From NCBI RefSeq assembly GCF_029544075.1, contig NZ_JAJQJH010000002.1, forward strand, positions 124,001-188,000: a DNA stretch of 64,000 nucleotides. Direction: 5' to 3'. A program made the position numbers and the translations under genes. Shown here in pieces: positions 52,441 to 60,857 of the stretch. The notes under the pieces are model-generated. The model saw only the letters and a program-made list of their open reading frames with translations, was not told where the DNA came from and made no database searches. Origin of the DNA: Chromohalobacter canadensis. Lineage in GTDB: Bacteria; Pseudomonadota; Gammaproteobacteria; Pseudomonadales; Halomonadaceae. Positions within the stretch are counted from its first letter, which is position 1, and each line of letters begins with the position of its first letter.

Positions 52441-53664
52441 ATGGCTCTCTTGTCGACTTCCGCGATGCCCCGCCGGGGCGTTCTGACCCTCGTCGCGCTG
52501 CTGCTGGTGGCGCTCAACCTTCGTCCGGCGCTGACCAGCGTGTCGCCGGTGCTCGGCAACATCGGTGAAGCGCTGGCGCTCTCCCCCAGTTGGCAAGGCA
52601 TCCTGACCACATTGCCGGTGCTGTTTCTGGGTCTGGCGGCACCGCTGGCACCACGCCTGGTCCGCCGGATCGGCCCTGAACGCAGCGTGTTTGCGGCCCT
52701 CGTGGTGCTGGCGGTGGCGCTGCTCGTGCGGCCCTATATCGGCACGATGGGGCTCTTTCTGGGCACGGCGGTCGCTGGCGGCTGCATCGGGATCATCGGG
52801 GTGCTGCTGCCGGGCATCGTCAAGCGGGATTTTCCTCGACGCGTCAGCATCATGACCGGCCTCTACACCGTGGCGCTCAATCTCGGTGCTTCGACTGCCG
52901 CGGGCACCACGGAGCCGCTGCGTCAACTGCTGGATGACGTTGCACAAGGGGCTTCCCTCAGTGCCTGGCAGGGTGCGCTGGCATTCTGGTTGCTGCCGGC
53001 GGTGATCGCCGCGCTGCTGTGGCTGCCGCAGCTCAGGGGCACCAAGCCGACTCGCGTTCCCGCGCGGCGCGGCGCGCGGCTGCGCCACGATTCACTGGCC
53101 TGGCAAGTGTCGCTGTTCATGGGGCTGCAGTCGTCGCTGGCATACATCGTGTTCGGCTGGCTGCCGACGATCCTGCAGGATCGCGGACTGACGGCCGTCA
53201 CCGCAGGACTAGCGCTATCGGTATCGATCCTGCTGCAGGTGTCCACCGCGATCCTGGCGCCTTGGATCGGCAGCCGCATGCGCGACCAGCGGACGGTGCT
53301 GGCCGTCGTGATGACGCTCACTCTGATCGGGCTGCTGGGCTGCCTTTACGCGCCGATCGGTAGTGTGTGGCTGTGGATCGTAGTGCTGGGGCTGGGCCAG
53401 GGCGGCACTTTCAGCATGGCGTTGACGCTGCTGGCCCTGCGCGCACCGGACGCCACGACCGCGGCTAGTCTCTCGGCGATGGCCCAGGGCATCGGCTACA
53501 CCCTGGCGGCAGCGGGGCCGCTGCTGGTCGGGGTGCTGCACGACTGGAGCGGCGGCTGGAACGTGGTGGGCGTTCTGGTGAGTGTGCTGGGGCTGGGCGC
53601 GCTGGTCATGGCGCTGGGCGCCGGGCGCGCTCGTCAGGTGGCATCGACACAGGGTACGGAGTGA
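52441..53664 (+). CDS. CynX/YeaN-like MFS transporter
   Basis: This 407-residue protein of 12 membrane helices belongs to the CynX/NimT branch of MFS: VALNLRPALTSVSPVLGNIGEAL, TTLPVLFLGLAAPLAPRLVRRIG and LGLGQGGTFSMALTLLALRAP. The branch includes cyanate and 2-nitroimidazole exporters. Substrate is not visible. The start is uncertain: the ATG at 52441 has a very close AAGG, and ATG 52465 is another. It stands alone, ending at a hairpin. Confidence 0.82.
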   Translation: MALLSTSAMPRRGVLTLVALLLVALNLRPALTSVSPVLGNIGEALALSPSWQGILTTLPVLFLGLAAPLAPRLVRRIGPERSVFAALVVLAVALLVRPYIGTMGLFLGTAVAGGCIGIIGVLLPGIVKRDFPRRVSIMTGLYTVALNLGASTAAGTTEPLRQLLDDVAQGASLSAWQGALAFWLLPAVIAALLWLPQLRGTKPTRVPARRGARLRHDSLAWQVSLFMGLQSSLAYIVFGWLPTILQDRGLTAVTAGLALSVSILLQVSTAILAPWIGSRMRDQRTVLAVVMTLTLIGLLGCLYAPIGSVWLWIVVLGLGQGGTFSMALTLLALRAPDATTAASLSAMAQGIGYTLAAAGPLLVGVLHDWSGGWNVVGVLVSVLGLGALVMALGAGRARQVASTQGTE

Positions 53665-53667
53665 TAG

Positions 53668-53697
53668 GGCGCCGAGAAGGCGCCGGTTTCTTTCTTT
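53668..53697 (+). terminator. Terminator of the CynX-like gene
   Basis: GGCGCC pairs with GGCGCC across a GAGAA loop (53668-53684), followed by GGTTTCTTTCTTTC. The T-rich exit supports rho-independent termination. Confidence 0.75.
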
Positions 53698-53744
53698 CGT
53701 CAATACAGACCTGCTGTCGATCAAAAAACGATCAGCCAGATCGA

Positions 53745-54818
53745 TCAGGGAATGACCTTCTCGGCGCGCAGGCGATCGAACAGGTCGAAGAAGGCCGCTC
53801 GCGTTTCGCGGAAGTGGTCGAAGCCGAAATCACGAGACTTGGTGGTGTCGTTGACGCACTCCTGATCGCGGCCAAGGTCGGCGTCGGTGTGCCACCAGGA
53901 GGCCAGCTTGGCGACATCCGGCTCGACCAGATCGTGCTTTTCGGCGATCTCGCGCCAGGCCGATTCGGCACCGGCCATCTGCGTTTCCAGTGGCTGCATC
54001 GTCTCCGGGTCGTCCGAGGCTTCGGGGCCCTGAACTTCAAGACCAAAGTACTCGCCAATCTCGCGCCACATCCGGCGCCAGCGGAACACGTCTCCATTGA
54101 CGGTATTGAAGGCCTGGTTGGCCGCGCCCGGCGTGGTCGCCGCCCACTCCATCTGGCGTGCCAGCACCAGCGCATCGGTCATGTCGGTGAGCGCGTTCCA
54201 CTGGGTCTGTGAGCCGGGGAACACGAACGGCTGGCCGGTCGCCTGGCAGATCGAGGCGTAGACGGCGATCGTCGTGCCCATGTTCATGGCATTGCCGCGG
54301 GCGTAGCCGATCACGGTGTGCGGGCGGTGCACGTTCCAGGCGAAACCGTGACGCTCGGCGGCCTCGAACAGCACGTCTTCCAGCGCGTAGTAGAAGTTAT
54401 CGCCCGGCACCCGCGGCTCGGACTCGCGGAACGGGGTTTCGATGCGGCCGCTGCCATAGGCTTCGAACGAGCCCAAGTACTGCTTAGTGCCGGTCACCAG
54501 CGAGGCGTGATCCAGCTTGTCGCTGTCGAGCGCGGCGAACAGGTTGCGCATCATCTGGCTATTGGCCTCGACGTTGGCCTTCTCGTTGTCGCGGCGAATC
54601 CAGGTGCAGTAGAAGACGTGGGTGATGGGCAGGCCGGCCAGCGCCTTCTCGGTGGCGGGCTTGTCCAGCAAGTCGGCGGCGACGGGAATCACGCCGCTCT
54701 GCTCGGTCGCGCGACGAGAAAGGCCGTAGACGGTCCAGCCGCTGGCCACCAGATAAGATGCCAGATTGCCGCCGGTGATGCCGGTCGCGCCGACGACGAG
54801 TGCAGTCCCTTTACGCAT
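53745..54818 (-). CDS. PRISE-type atypical SDR (progesterone 5beta-reductase/iridoid-synthase-like)
   Basis: This 357-residue protein has the SDR glycine motif GATGITGGNLA and the PRISE signatures HVFYCTWIRRDNEKANVEANSQMMRNLF, SLVTGTKQYLGSFEAYG and DNFYYALEDVLFE, with the catalytic Tyr in YYALED (near 143). Members reduce activated C=C bonds of enones with NADPH. It diverges from a LysR gene. The bacterial substrate is unknown; detoxification of reactive enones is an inference. AGGAGG-like purines precede the ATG (GAAAGGAGG). Confidence 0.87.
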   Translation of the reverse strand: MRKGTALVVGATGITGGNLASYLVASGWTVYGLSRRATEQSGVIPVAADLLDKPATEKALAGLPITHVFYCTWIRRDNEKANVEANSQMMRNLFAALDSDKLDHASLVTGTKQYLGSFEAYGSGRIETPFRESEPRVPGDNFYYALEDVLFEAAERHGFAWNVHRPHTVIGYARGNAMNMGTTIAVYASICQATGQPFVFPGSQTQWNALTDMTDALVLARQMEWAATTPGAANQAFNTVNGDVFRWRRMWREIGEYFGLEVQGPEASDDPETMQPLETQMAGAESAWREIAEKHDLVEPDVAKLASWWHTDADLGRDQECVNDTTKSRDFGFDHFRETRAAFFDLFDRLRAEKVIP

Positions 54819-54923
54819 GGTCGATGACCTCCTTTCGAGTCAGGGAGTCGAGTCAGGAAGATCCGGGGCGCGCCGGATCGATGAACGCAGTCTGGTAGTG
54901 TCTGATCGTTGCTACAATCGAAA

Positions 54924-54952
54924 GCGTCGCAAATCTTTATTGCGCGAGACGC
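54924..54952. promoter_or_regulatory. Imperfect dyad upstream of the LysR gene
   Basis: GCGTCGCAA and TTGCGCGAGACGC form a partial inverted repeat in the 155-base divergent gap between the PRISE gene and the LysR gene. This is a candidate LysR binding site controlling both directions. Confidence 0.4.
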
Positions 54953-54973
54953 AACCTCAGACATTTCAAAGCC

Positions 54974-55966
54974 ATGGGTTTCAAAGCCGTGAACGTCAAT
55001 TCGCTAGATCTCAACGCCCTGCGCGTCTTCGAACGCGTCGCGGCCACCGGTAGCTTCACTGCCGCCGCGCGTCACTTCCACCGCGCGGTCTCCTCGATAT
55101 CGCGTCAGATTCGCGGGCTGGAAGAGGCGGTCGGGCAGCCGCTGCTCTACCGGCATACCCGCGCGGTCGCACTGACCGAAGCGGGCTGGCGCTACTACGA
55201 GGAGGTTCGCGAGATTCTTGAGCGACTCGATCTCGCCACCGAAGCGCTGGCCTATCCCAACGCCGAGCCCAGCGGCGTGCTGCGGATCAATGCGCCGGTC
55301 GCCTTCGGCCAGCGCCAGATCGTGCCACTGCTGCATCGATTCCAGCGTCGCCACCCCGGTATCACCGCCGAATTGCAGCTGAGCGATCAGGTCGTCGATC
55401 CGGTGCGCGAAGGTCAGGACATTACCTTTCGCGTTGGCGACCTGGCCGATTCCTCGCTGGTGGCGCGGCGGCTGGCGCCGATGAACTACGTGGTCGCCGC
55501 GGCCCCGAGCTATCTCGACGTATACGGTGAGCCCCGGACGCCCGAGGCGCTGGCCGATCATAACTGCCTGCTCTACCAGGGCGAACTGGGGCGCCAGCGC
55601 TGGTATTTCCAGGCGTCGGACCAGAGCGGTTCGACCCCGCTCGAGGTCAGCGGCAACCTCTACAGCAACGATGCCGAGAGCCTGCTGCGCGCCGCGCTGC
55701 TGGGCCAGGGACTGGTGTTGTTTCCCACCTGGCTGATCGGCGATGCGCTCTCAAAAGGGGAACTGGTGCCACTGCTCGAGGCGTGGCGCGGCGAGGTCAT
55801 GCCCGGCCACCGCGACATTCACGTGCTGACCACCGAACGTCGCCTACGAACGCGCAAGGTGCGCGCGTTTCTCGACTATCTACGGGAATCGCTGGAGCCA
55901 CGTCCGTCCTGGGACCGGTGGCGTGAACGAATAGGCGGCACCTCAGACGGCCATAGCAAAACCTAA
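54974..55966 (+). CDS. LysR-family regulator
   Basis: This 330-residue LTTR has the winged helix at about residues 10-65 (LDLNALRVFERVAATGSFTAAARHFHRAVSSISRQIRGLEEAVGQPLLYRH) and an effector-binding domain. It diverges from the PRISE-type reductase gene, its likely target. A GTG at 54989 is another in-frame start. The inducer is probably an electrophile or enone, by inference from the neighbour. Confidence 0.87.
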   Translation: MGFKAVNVNSLDLNALRVFERVAATGSFTAAARHFHRAVSSISRQIRGLEEAVGQPLLYRHTRAVALTEAGWRYYEEVREILERLDLATEALAYPNAEPSGVLRINAPVAFGQRQIVPLLHRFQRRHPGITAELQLSDQVVDPVREGQDITFRVGDLADSSLVARRLAPMNYVVAAAPSYLDVYGEPRTPEALADHNCLLYQGELGRQRWYFQASDQSGSTPLEVSGNLYSNDAESLLRAALLGQGLVLFPTWLIGDALSKGELVPLLEAWRGEVMPGHRDIHVLTTERRLRTRKVRAFLDYLRESLEPRPSWDRWRERIGGTSDGHSKT

Positions 55967-55971
55967 TTAGC

Positions 55972-55994
55972 GATTGAATCGTGCGCGATCTATA
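55972..55994. promoter_or_regulatory. OhrR operator copy 1
   Basis: These 23 bases, with core AATCGTGCGCGATCT, match 20 of 23 positions of the copy at 56503-56525. It ends 8 bases before the ohrR start, fitting self-repression by OhrR. Confidence 0.7.
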
Positions 55995-56002
55995 TTGCCT
56001 GC

Positions 56003-56452
56003 ATGACGACACCTGATGACACCGACAACGCCCTGGCGCTCGAATCGCAGCTCTGCTTCGCGCTCTATTCGACCCAACTGGCGATGAACAAGCTCTACCG
56101 CGGCCTGCTGCGTGAGCTCGAGCTGACCTATCCCCAGTACCTGACCATGCTGGTGCTATGGCAGCGGGATCGTCAGACGGTGTCGGAGATCGGCGAACAC
56201 CTCTACCTGGATTCGGCGACGCTGACGCCGCTGCTGAAACGCCTGGAAGCGGCCGATCTTATAACGCGACAGCGCTCGCGCCAGGACGAACGCCAGGTTG
56301 AGGTCGCACTGACCGAGAAGGGCCGTTCGCTGCGCGAGCGGGCCAAGGCCGTGCCCCATGCCGCCGGCTGCGCGGGCCAGTGCACGCCCGAGGAGGCCGC
56401 CGAACTGCGCGATGCGCTGCATGGACTGCGCCAGCGACTCGACAGCCAGTGA
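56003..56452 (+). CDS. ohrR: Organic-hydroperoxide-sensing MarR regulator OhrR
   Basis: This 149-residue MarR protein has reactive Cys18 (LESQLCFALYSTQLAMNKLYRGLL), the conserved Tyr pair in this helix and LTYPQY, and a winged helix with the wing RQRSRQDERQVEV. Cys123 and Cys127 near the end make it a two-Cys sensor, as in Xanthomonas OhrR (Cys22, Cys127). Oxidation by organic hydroperoxide forms a disulfide and releases DNA. It is upstream of ohr in the same direction and both carry the shared operator. Confidence 0.92.
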   Translation: MTTPDDTDNALALESQLCFALYSTQLAMNKLYRGLLRELELTYPQYLTMLVLWQRDRQTVSEIGEHLYLDSATLTPLLKRLEAADLITRQRSRQDERQVEVALTEKGRSLRERAKAVPHAAGCAGQCTPEEAAELRDALHGLRQRLDSQ

Positions 56453-56502
56453 AATGTTGGCGTAATTGACGAAAGATTCTTTTATCCAATTAGATCGCAC
56501 AC

Positions 56503-56525
56503 GATTAAATCGAGCGCGATCTTTA
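56503..56525. promoter_or_regulatory. OhrR operator copy 2
   Basis: A near-copy (20 of 23) of the 55972-55994 site, with core AATCGAGCGCGATCT, ending 19 bases before the ohr start and overlapping its promoter. Confidence 0.72.
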
Positions 56526-56544
56526 ACCCGAAAGGAGAAGTCCC

Positions 56545-56973
56545 ATGTCACTCGATAAAATCCTCTACCGTGCCGAAGCCACCGCCACTGGCGGCCGCGA
56601 CGGTCGTGCCATCGCCGCCGACGGTGCCATCGACCTCGAGCTGTCGACACCCAAGGAACTGGGCGGCGCCGGCGGTGACGGCACCAACCCGGAGCAGCTG
56701 TTCGCCGCTGGCTATTCGGCGTGCTTCATCGGCGCGCTGAAACTGGTCGCCTCGAAAGAGAAGGCCAAGCTGCCCGACGACACCCGAATCCAGGGCGAAG
56801 TCGGCATCGGCCCCAAGGGCGACGCTTTCGGCATCGAAGCCACGCTGACGGTGAAGCTCCCGGGCATGGATCGGGAGCAGGCCGAAGCCCTGGTCGAGAA
56901 GGCGCATCAGGTCTGCCCGTACTCTAACGCCACACGCGGCAACATCGACGTGACGCTCAACGTCGAAGTGTGA
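56545..56973 (+). CDS. ohr: Organic hydroperoxide resistance protein Ohr
   Basis: This 142-residue OsmC/Ohr-family peroxidase has both catalytic cysteines, Cys60 ([10 protein letters not shown]) and Cys124 ([13 protein letters not shown]), and the conserved Arg of the active site. It reduces organic hydroperoxides with lipoyl-type thiols in the cytoplasm. AAAGGAG precedes the ATG. It is controlled by the operator at 56503 and paired with ohrR. Confidence 0.95.
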   Translation: MSLDKILYRAEATATGGRDGRAIAADGAIDLELSTPKELGGAGGDGTNPEQLFAAGYSACFIGALKLVASKEKAKLPDDTRIQGEVGIGPKGDAFGIEATLTVKLPGMDREQAEALVEKAHQVCPYSNATRGNIDVTLNVEV

Positions 56974-57027
56974 GTATCGTTACTTAGACATCACCAACAC
57001 GCTCGCCCATCTCCCGGGCGAGATTCG

Positions 57028-57061
57028 ACGGCCCGAAGCATCGCAAGATGCCTCGGGCCGT
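57028..57061. terminator. Long hairpin after ohr
   Basis: A 9-bp outer stem and 5-bp inner stem with one A/C mismatch close on a GCAA tetraloop. It sits between convergent ohr and the DUF469 gene. A T-run is lacking. Confidence 0.6.
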
Positions 57062-57158
57062 TGCATGTTGGATTGAAACGACACCCGGCCAGCGCGAGGC
57101 CGTAGAAAAAGGCCCTTGAACCGCATTGAAACAGACCTGTGAATACCCACCGCGTTTG

Positions 57159-57482
57159 TCACTCGACCCCGTAGGCATCCACCCAATCGCCCACCGCCAC
57201 CTCCGTGCACAGCGGTTGTTGATCGAGCCACTCGGCCAGCGCTAGGCGGTCGCTATCAGTAGCGTCAGCATCTTTGCGCGGCAACACGAAGACATCCAGC
57301 CAGTCCAAGTCGACCCCGCCGCCCATGACCAGACCGTGCGACTCGAGTTCTGCATCCAGCGCATCGAGCAGCCGCGACGCATCCTCTTGTTCCACTGCCT
57401 GCAGACGGCATGACAGCGCAAATCCGAGCACCGCGAATTTACCCTTTTCCCGAACTACACCCCCATTTTCCATCCCCGACAT
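57159..57482 (-). CDS. YggL/DUF469-family protein
   Basis: This 107-residue protein matches the DUF469 (YggL) size and layout: a beta strand GKFAVLGFALSCRLQA, an acidic helix and the ending WLDQQPLCTEVAVGDWVDAYG. YggL binds the 50S ribosomal subunit in E. coli. I chose the ATG at 57482 because GGAG is 7 bases upstream and it gives the family length; the frame runs to 57554. It stands alone. Confidence 0.7.
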   Translation of the reverse strand: MSGMENGGVVREKGKFAVLGFALSCRLQAVEQEDASRLLDALDAELESHGLVMGGGVDLDWLDVFVLPRKDADATDSDRLALAEWLDQQPLCTEVAVGDWVDAYGVE

Positions 57483-57708
57483 AGCATTTCTCCACGACGT
57501 CCATTCTGGTGGTTTCAATGGTCCCACCCCGCGAAGTATCGCGAGTACGTTCACCTTGCGATGCGGCTGGGCGACACTGCCCCTAAAGCCCCATCGGCAA
57601 GAATAAGGAAAAACTTAAATTTTGCCGAACAATGAAGATGCCGAGAGAGTTGTGATGCAAGGAGAGTGACGACCGCGAGCAACGTCAAAACGCGACTCGC
57701 GGCGTGCC

Positions 57709-58926
57709 TTATGACGAAGCAGCGGACTGCTGCAACGCCTCGCGCTTTTCCATCCAGCGCCCGGTGGCGAAGATCGCGATACCCAACAAGGCAAGCGAGG
57801 TGCCCACCAGGCCGGTGGACGACCACGCCAGCCCCGCCTTGATGGTCACGCCAGCCAGCCAGGCGCCGAGCGCATTGGCCATGTTGAAGGCGGCGTGATT
57901 GAGCGAGGCCGCCATGGTCTGGGCGTCTTCGGCGACGTCCATCAACCGCGTCTGCATGGCGGGAGCGACAGCCATGCTGGTCCCGACGAGCGCCACGAAC
58001 AAAAATCCTGTCCACACCGAGTTGGCGGCGAAGTAAAAACCGCCTTGTACGCACGCCACCCACAGCAGAATGATCGGAATGCCGCGCAAGAGATTCCAGT
58101 CGGCGATACGCGCACCGGCGAAATTACCCAGGATGGTACCCACCCCGAAAATCGCCAGCACCAGCGGCCCCAGCGACTCGGCCATGCCGGCCTGCTCGGT
58201 GAGCGTGGGCATGACATAACTGAACACCGCGAACATGCCACCGCACCCGAAACAGGCCACGCCCAGCGTGAACAGTACGCGCGGCTTGATCATCGCGGTC
58301 ATCTCGCGCTTGGGACTGGCCTGACGGTCGGCAGGCTGATACGGCACCCATAGGCGCACCATCAGAGCAGTCAGCAGCGCGATGCCACCCACACCGGCGA
58401 AAGCCGCCTGCCAGCCGATCAAATTGCCTACCCATGTGGCCAGCGGTGCGCCGACCAGAATCGCCACGGTCAACCCGGTCATGACACGCGCCACCGCCCG
58501 GGCACGTTGATCGACGGGTACCGCCGCCGCGGCCACTAGCGCCGCGACGCCGAAGTAGGCGCCATGCGGCAGGCCAGCGATGAAACGCAACCCAACGAAG
58601 GTGCCGAAATGCGGCGCCATGATGCTGGCGAAGTTGCCGATAGCGAACAGCAGCATTAGCCCAATCAGTAACGCTCGCTTGGGCAGCCGTGCCGCCAATG
58701 CAGAGATGATCGGCGCGCCGACGACGACGCCAAGCGCGTAACTGCTGATGGCATAACCAACATCAGGCACCGATACCTGAAGGTCCTCGGCGACGCGACT
58801 CATCAATCCCATGATGACGAATTCGCCGGTACCGATACCGAAGCCGCCCAGCGCCAGGGCCAACTCCGCCAGGCGTGGGTGCGCGGCGCTGCCGGAAGGC
58901 GTCGATGCGTCTGTGGATGCGCTCAT
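57709..58926 (-). CDS. DHA1-type MFS exporter (AraJ/YdhP-like)
   Basis: This 405-residue 12-helix transporter has the AraJ-like pattern LALALGGFGIGTGEFVIMGL, SSYALGVVVGAPIISALAARLPKRALLIGLML and LGLRFIAGLPHGAYFGVAALVA. Members export sugars or drugs; the substrate is not known. I chose the ATG at 58926 (AGGA 8 bases upstream; ATG 58932 is close). An 18-bp palindrome lies about 120 bases upstream, suggesting a dedicated repressor encoded elsewhere. Confidence 0.87.
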   Translation of the reverse strand: MSASTDASTPSGSAAHPRLAELALALGGFGIGTGEFVIMGLMSRVAEDLQVSVPDVGYAISSYALGVVVGAPIISALAARLPKRALLIGLMLLFAIGNFASIMAPHFGTFVGLRFIAGLPHGAYFGVAALVAAAAVPVDQRARAVARVMTGLTVAILVGAPLATWVGNLIGWQAAFAGVGGIALLTALMVRLWVPYQPADRQASPKREMTAMIKPRVLFTLGVACFGCGGMFAVFSYVMPTLTEQAGMAESLGPLVLAIFGVGTILGNFAGARIADWNLLRGIPIILLWVACVQGGFYFAANSVWTGFLFVALVGTSMAVAPAMQTRLMDVAEDAQTMAASLNHAAFNMANALGAWLAGVTIKAGLAWSSTGLVGTSLALLGIAIFATGRWMEKREALQQSAASS

Positions 58927-59045
58927 GGGCATTTTCCTGTCTTGAGGTCCTAATCCTGAGAAACGTATCGAAAAGAACGTGTCCCGAAGACAACGTGTCG
59001 CGACCAATTCGCAACCTGTGGGCCGAAACGATCAATTCTCTCAGA

Positions 59046-59063
59046 TTTAGACTTAAGTCTAAA
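59046..59063. promoter_or_regulatory. 18-bp perfect palindrome TTTAGACTTAAGTCTAAA
   Basis: It lies in the 244-base gap between the divergent AraJ-like MFS and phosphatase genes. TGCTGT and ACAGCA (59081-59098) form a second inverted repeat 17 bases away. It is the strongest dyad in the window and a candidate operator. Confidence 0.6.
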
Positions 59064-59170
59064 ACACAAGCGCTCTATCATGCTGTTTATTGACAGCAAT
59101 TGCACAGGCACGCGCTCCGCCGCGCTTGGCCTGGTAGGATCAAGCCATCATCGCCCGTGGAGCCATCGCC

Positions 59171-59755
59171 ATGCCCGAGCTGATTCGCCGCCCCTTCGTC
59201 TTTCTGCGCCACGGCCAGAGCACCAGTAACCTAAACCGCCGAATCGCCGGCCAACGCGATGTTCCCCTCACCGCGCAAGGCGAACGCGAAGCACGCCAGG
59301 CAGCGCTACTGCTCGGCGACGTCGCCTGGCCGCTGATCGTCGCCAGCCCCCTGGAACGCGCCCGACGCACGGCCGAACTCGCCACCGGGCGTGCCCCTCA
59401 CTGCCTGATCGGTGGACTCAAGGAACGCCATTGGGGCGAGCATGAAGAACATCCCATCCCCGAGACAATGCCTTATCTGCTCTCACCCGAGGGCGGGGAA
59501 AGATGGGCGGATTTCGTCACCCGTATCGTCGCCACGCTCAATGCCCTGCTCGTCGAACACGAGACGCCACTGATCGTCGGCCATTCCGGGCTGATCCGAG
59601 TGATCCGTTATCTCGACAGCGGCTCACCGGAAGGGCCGCGCACCGATAACGCCATGCCGCAATGGGTGGCGCCATACGGAACACGCGGCTGGGAGATCCG
59701 CCCACTACTTGAGTCAGACGTGGCACACCTGCCGCGCCTATCGAAGACGACCTGA
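59171..59755 (+). CDS. Histidine-phosphatase-family protein
   Basis: This 194-residue protein begins with the catalytic RHGQSTSN (FLRHGQS, residues 12-19), followed by SPLERARRTAEL and the second His in VGHSGLIRV. It belongs to the phosphoglycerate mutase-like superfamily of phosphatases. The substrate is unknown. It converges on pyrC with a 10-base gap. Confidence 0.85.
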   Translation: MPELIRRPFVFLRHGQSTSNLNRRIAGQRDVPLTAQGEREARQAALLLGDVAWPLIVASPLERARRTAELATGRAPHCLIGGLKERHWGEHEEHPIPETMPYLLSPEGGERWADFVTRIVATLNALLVEHETPLIVGHSGLIRVIRYLDSGSPEGPRTDNAMPQWVAPYGTRGWEIRPLLESDVAHLPRLSKTT

Positions 59756-59765
59756 CCCCGGCGTA

Positions 59766-60821
59766 TCAAGCGCGTCCGGCGTTGACCGTCCAGGCCAGGG
59801 TTTCGCCGGCCTTGAAGGGCTTCAATGTCTCGCCGTGACCTTCGGTACGCTCGGGCATCGTCCAAGGGCGACGTTCGAGCTCGACTTCCTCATTGTTGAG
59901 AGGCAGACCATAGAAGCGCGGACCGTTCTCCGAGCAGAATGCCGCGAAGTGTTCGAGTGCGCCCTCTTCCTCGAACACCTCCGCGTATACCGACAGCGAC
60001 GCCTGGGCGTTGAACACTCCTGCGCAGCCGCAGGCCGTTTCCTTGGCTGCGACCACGTGTGGCGCCGAGTCGGTGCCCAGGAAGAACCGCGGATGACCGC
60101 TGGCCACCGCTGCGCGCAACGCCCGCTGATGCTCAGCCCGCTTGAGGATCGGCAGGCAATACAGGTGCGGACGAATGCCGCCGACCAGCATGTCGTTGCG
60201 ATTGTGCGCCAGATGCTGCGGCGTCAATGTCGCGGCCAGGTTGGCATCGCCCTCCAAGACGTACTGCGCAGCATCGCCGGTGGTAATGTGCTCGAACACC
60301 ACCTTGAGCGCCGGAAAGCGCTGACGCAGCGGGATCATCACCTCGTCGATAAAGAACTTTTCGCGATCGAAGATATCGATCTCGCCGCGCGTGACCTCGC
60401 CATGCACCAGCAACGGCATACCGATCCGCTCCATCGTCTCGAGTAGCGGATAGATGTCCTGGATACGCTTGACGCCATGTTGCGAGTTGGTGGTGGCATT
60501 GGCCGGGTACAGCTTGGCCGCCGTCAGCAAGCCGCTGGCGTGCCCTGCCTCCAGCGTCTCGGCGCTGACGCTCTCGTTGAGGTAGCAAGTCATCAGTGGG
60601 GTGAAGTCATGACCCGCCGGCACCGCCTCGAGAATCCGCGCGCGGTAAGCCTCAGCCTCCGCCAGCGTAGTGATCGGCGGCATCAGGTTGGGCATCACGA
60701 TGGCCCGCCCATAGACCCGACTAGTGGCAGGCAGCACCAGGCGCATCACGTCACCATCGCGCAGGTGAAGGTGCCAGTCGTCGGGACGACGGATTCGCAG
60801 GCGGGTAGGGGACTCGGACAT
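59766..60821 (-). CDS. pyrC: Dihydroorotase
   Basis: This 351-residue enzyme is the class II homodimer type. Zinc-binding HLHLRDGD is at the start ([15 protein letters not shown]), with [33 protein letters not shown] and LGTDSAPHV. It closes carbamoyl-aspartate to dihydroorotate in pyrimidine synthesis. The protein length agrees with E. coli PyrC (348). It follows an MFS gene on the same strand after 36 bases. Confidence 0.95.
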   Translation of the reverse strand: MSESPTRLRIRRPDDWHLHLRDGDVMRLVLPATSRVYGRAIVMPNLMPPITTLAEAEAYRARILEAVPAGHDFTPLMTCYLNESVSAETLEAGHASGLLTAAKLYPANATTNSQHGVKRIQDIYPLLETMERIGMPLLVHGEVTRGEIDIFDREKFFIDEVMIPLRQRFPALKVVFEHITTGDAAQYVLEGDANLAATLTPQHLAHNRNDMLVGGIRPHLYCLPILKRAEHQRALRAAVASGHPRFFLGTDSAPHVVAAKETACGCAGVFNAQASLSVYAEVFEEEGALEHFAAFCSENGPRFYGLPLNNEEVELERRPWTMPERTEGHGETLKPFKAGETLAWTVNAGRA

Positions 60822-60857
60822 GCGCGGACTCCTGATGACGATAACGGAACGAGAAAT

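Noticed and set aside
52249-53088. Long open frame on the minus strand opposite the CynX-like gene
   Set aside because: It is Gln/Arg-rich with no recognisable domain and mirrors the codon pattern of the MFS gene on the other strand, as expected in GC-rich DNA.
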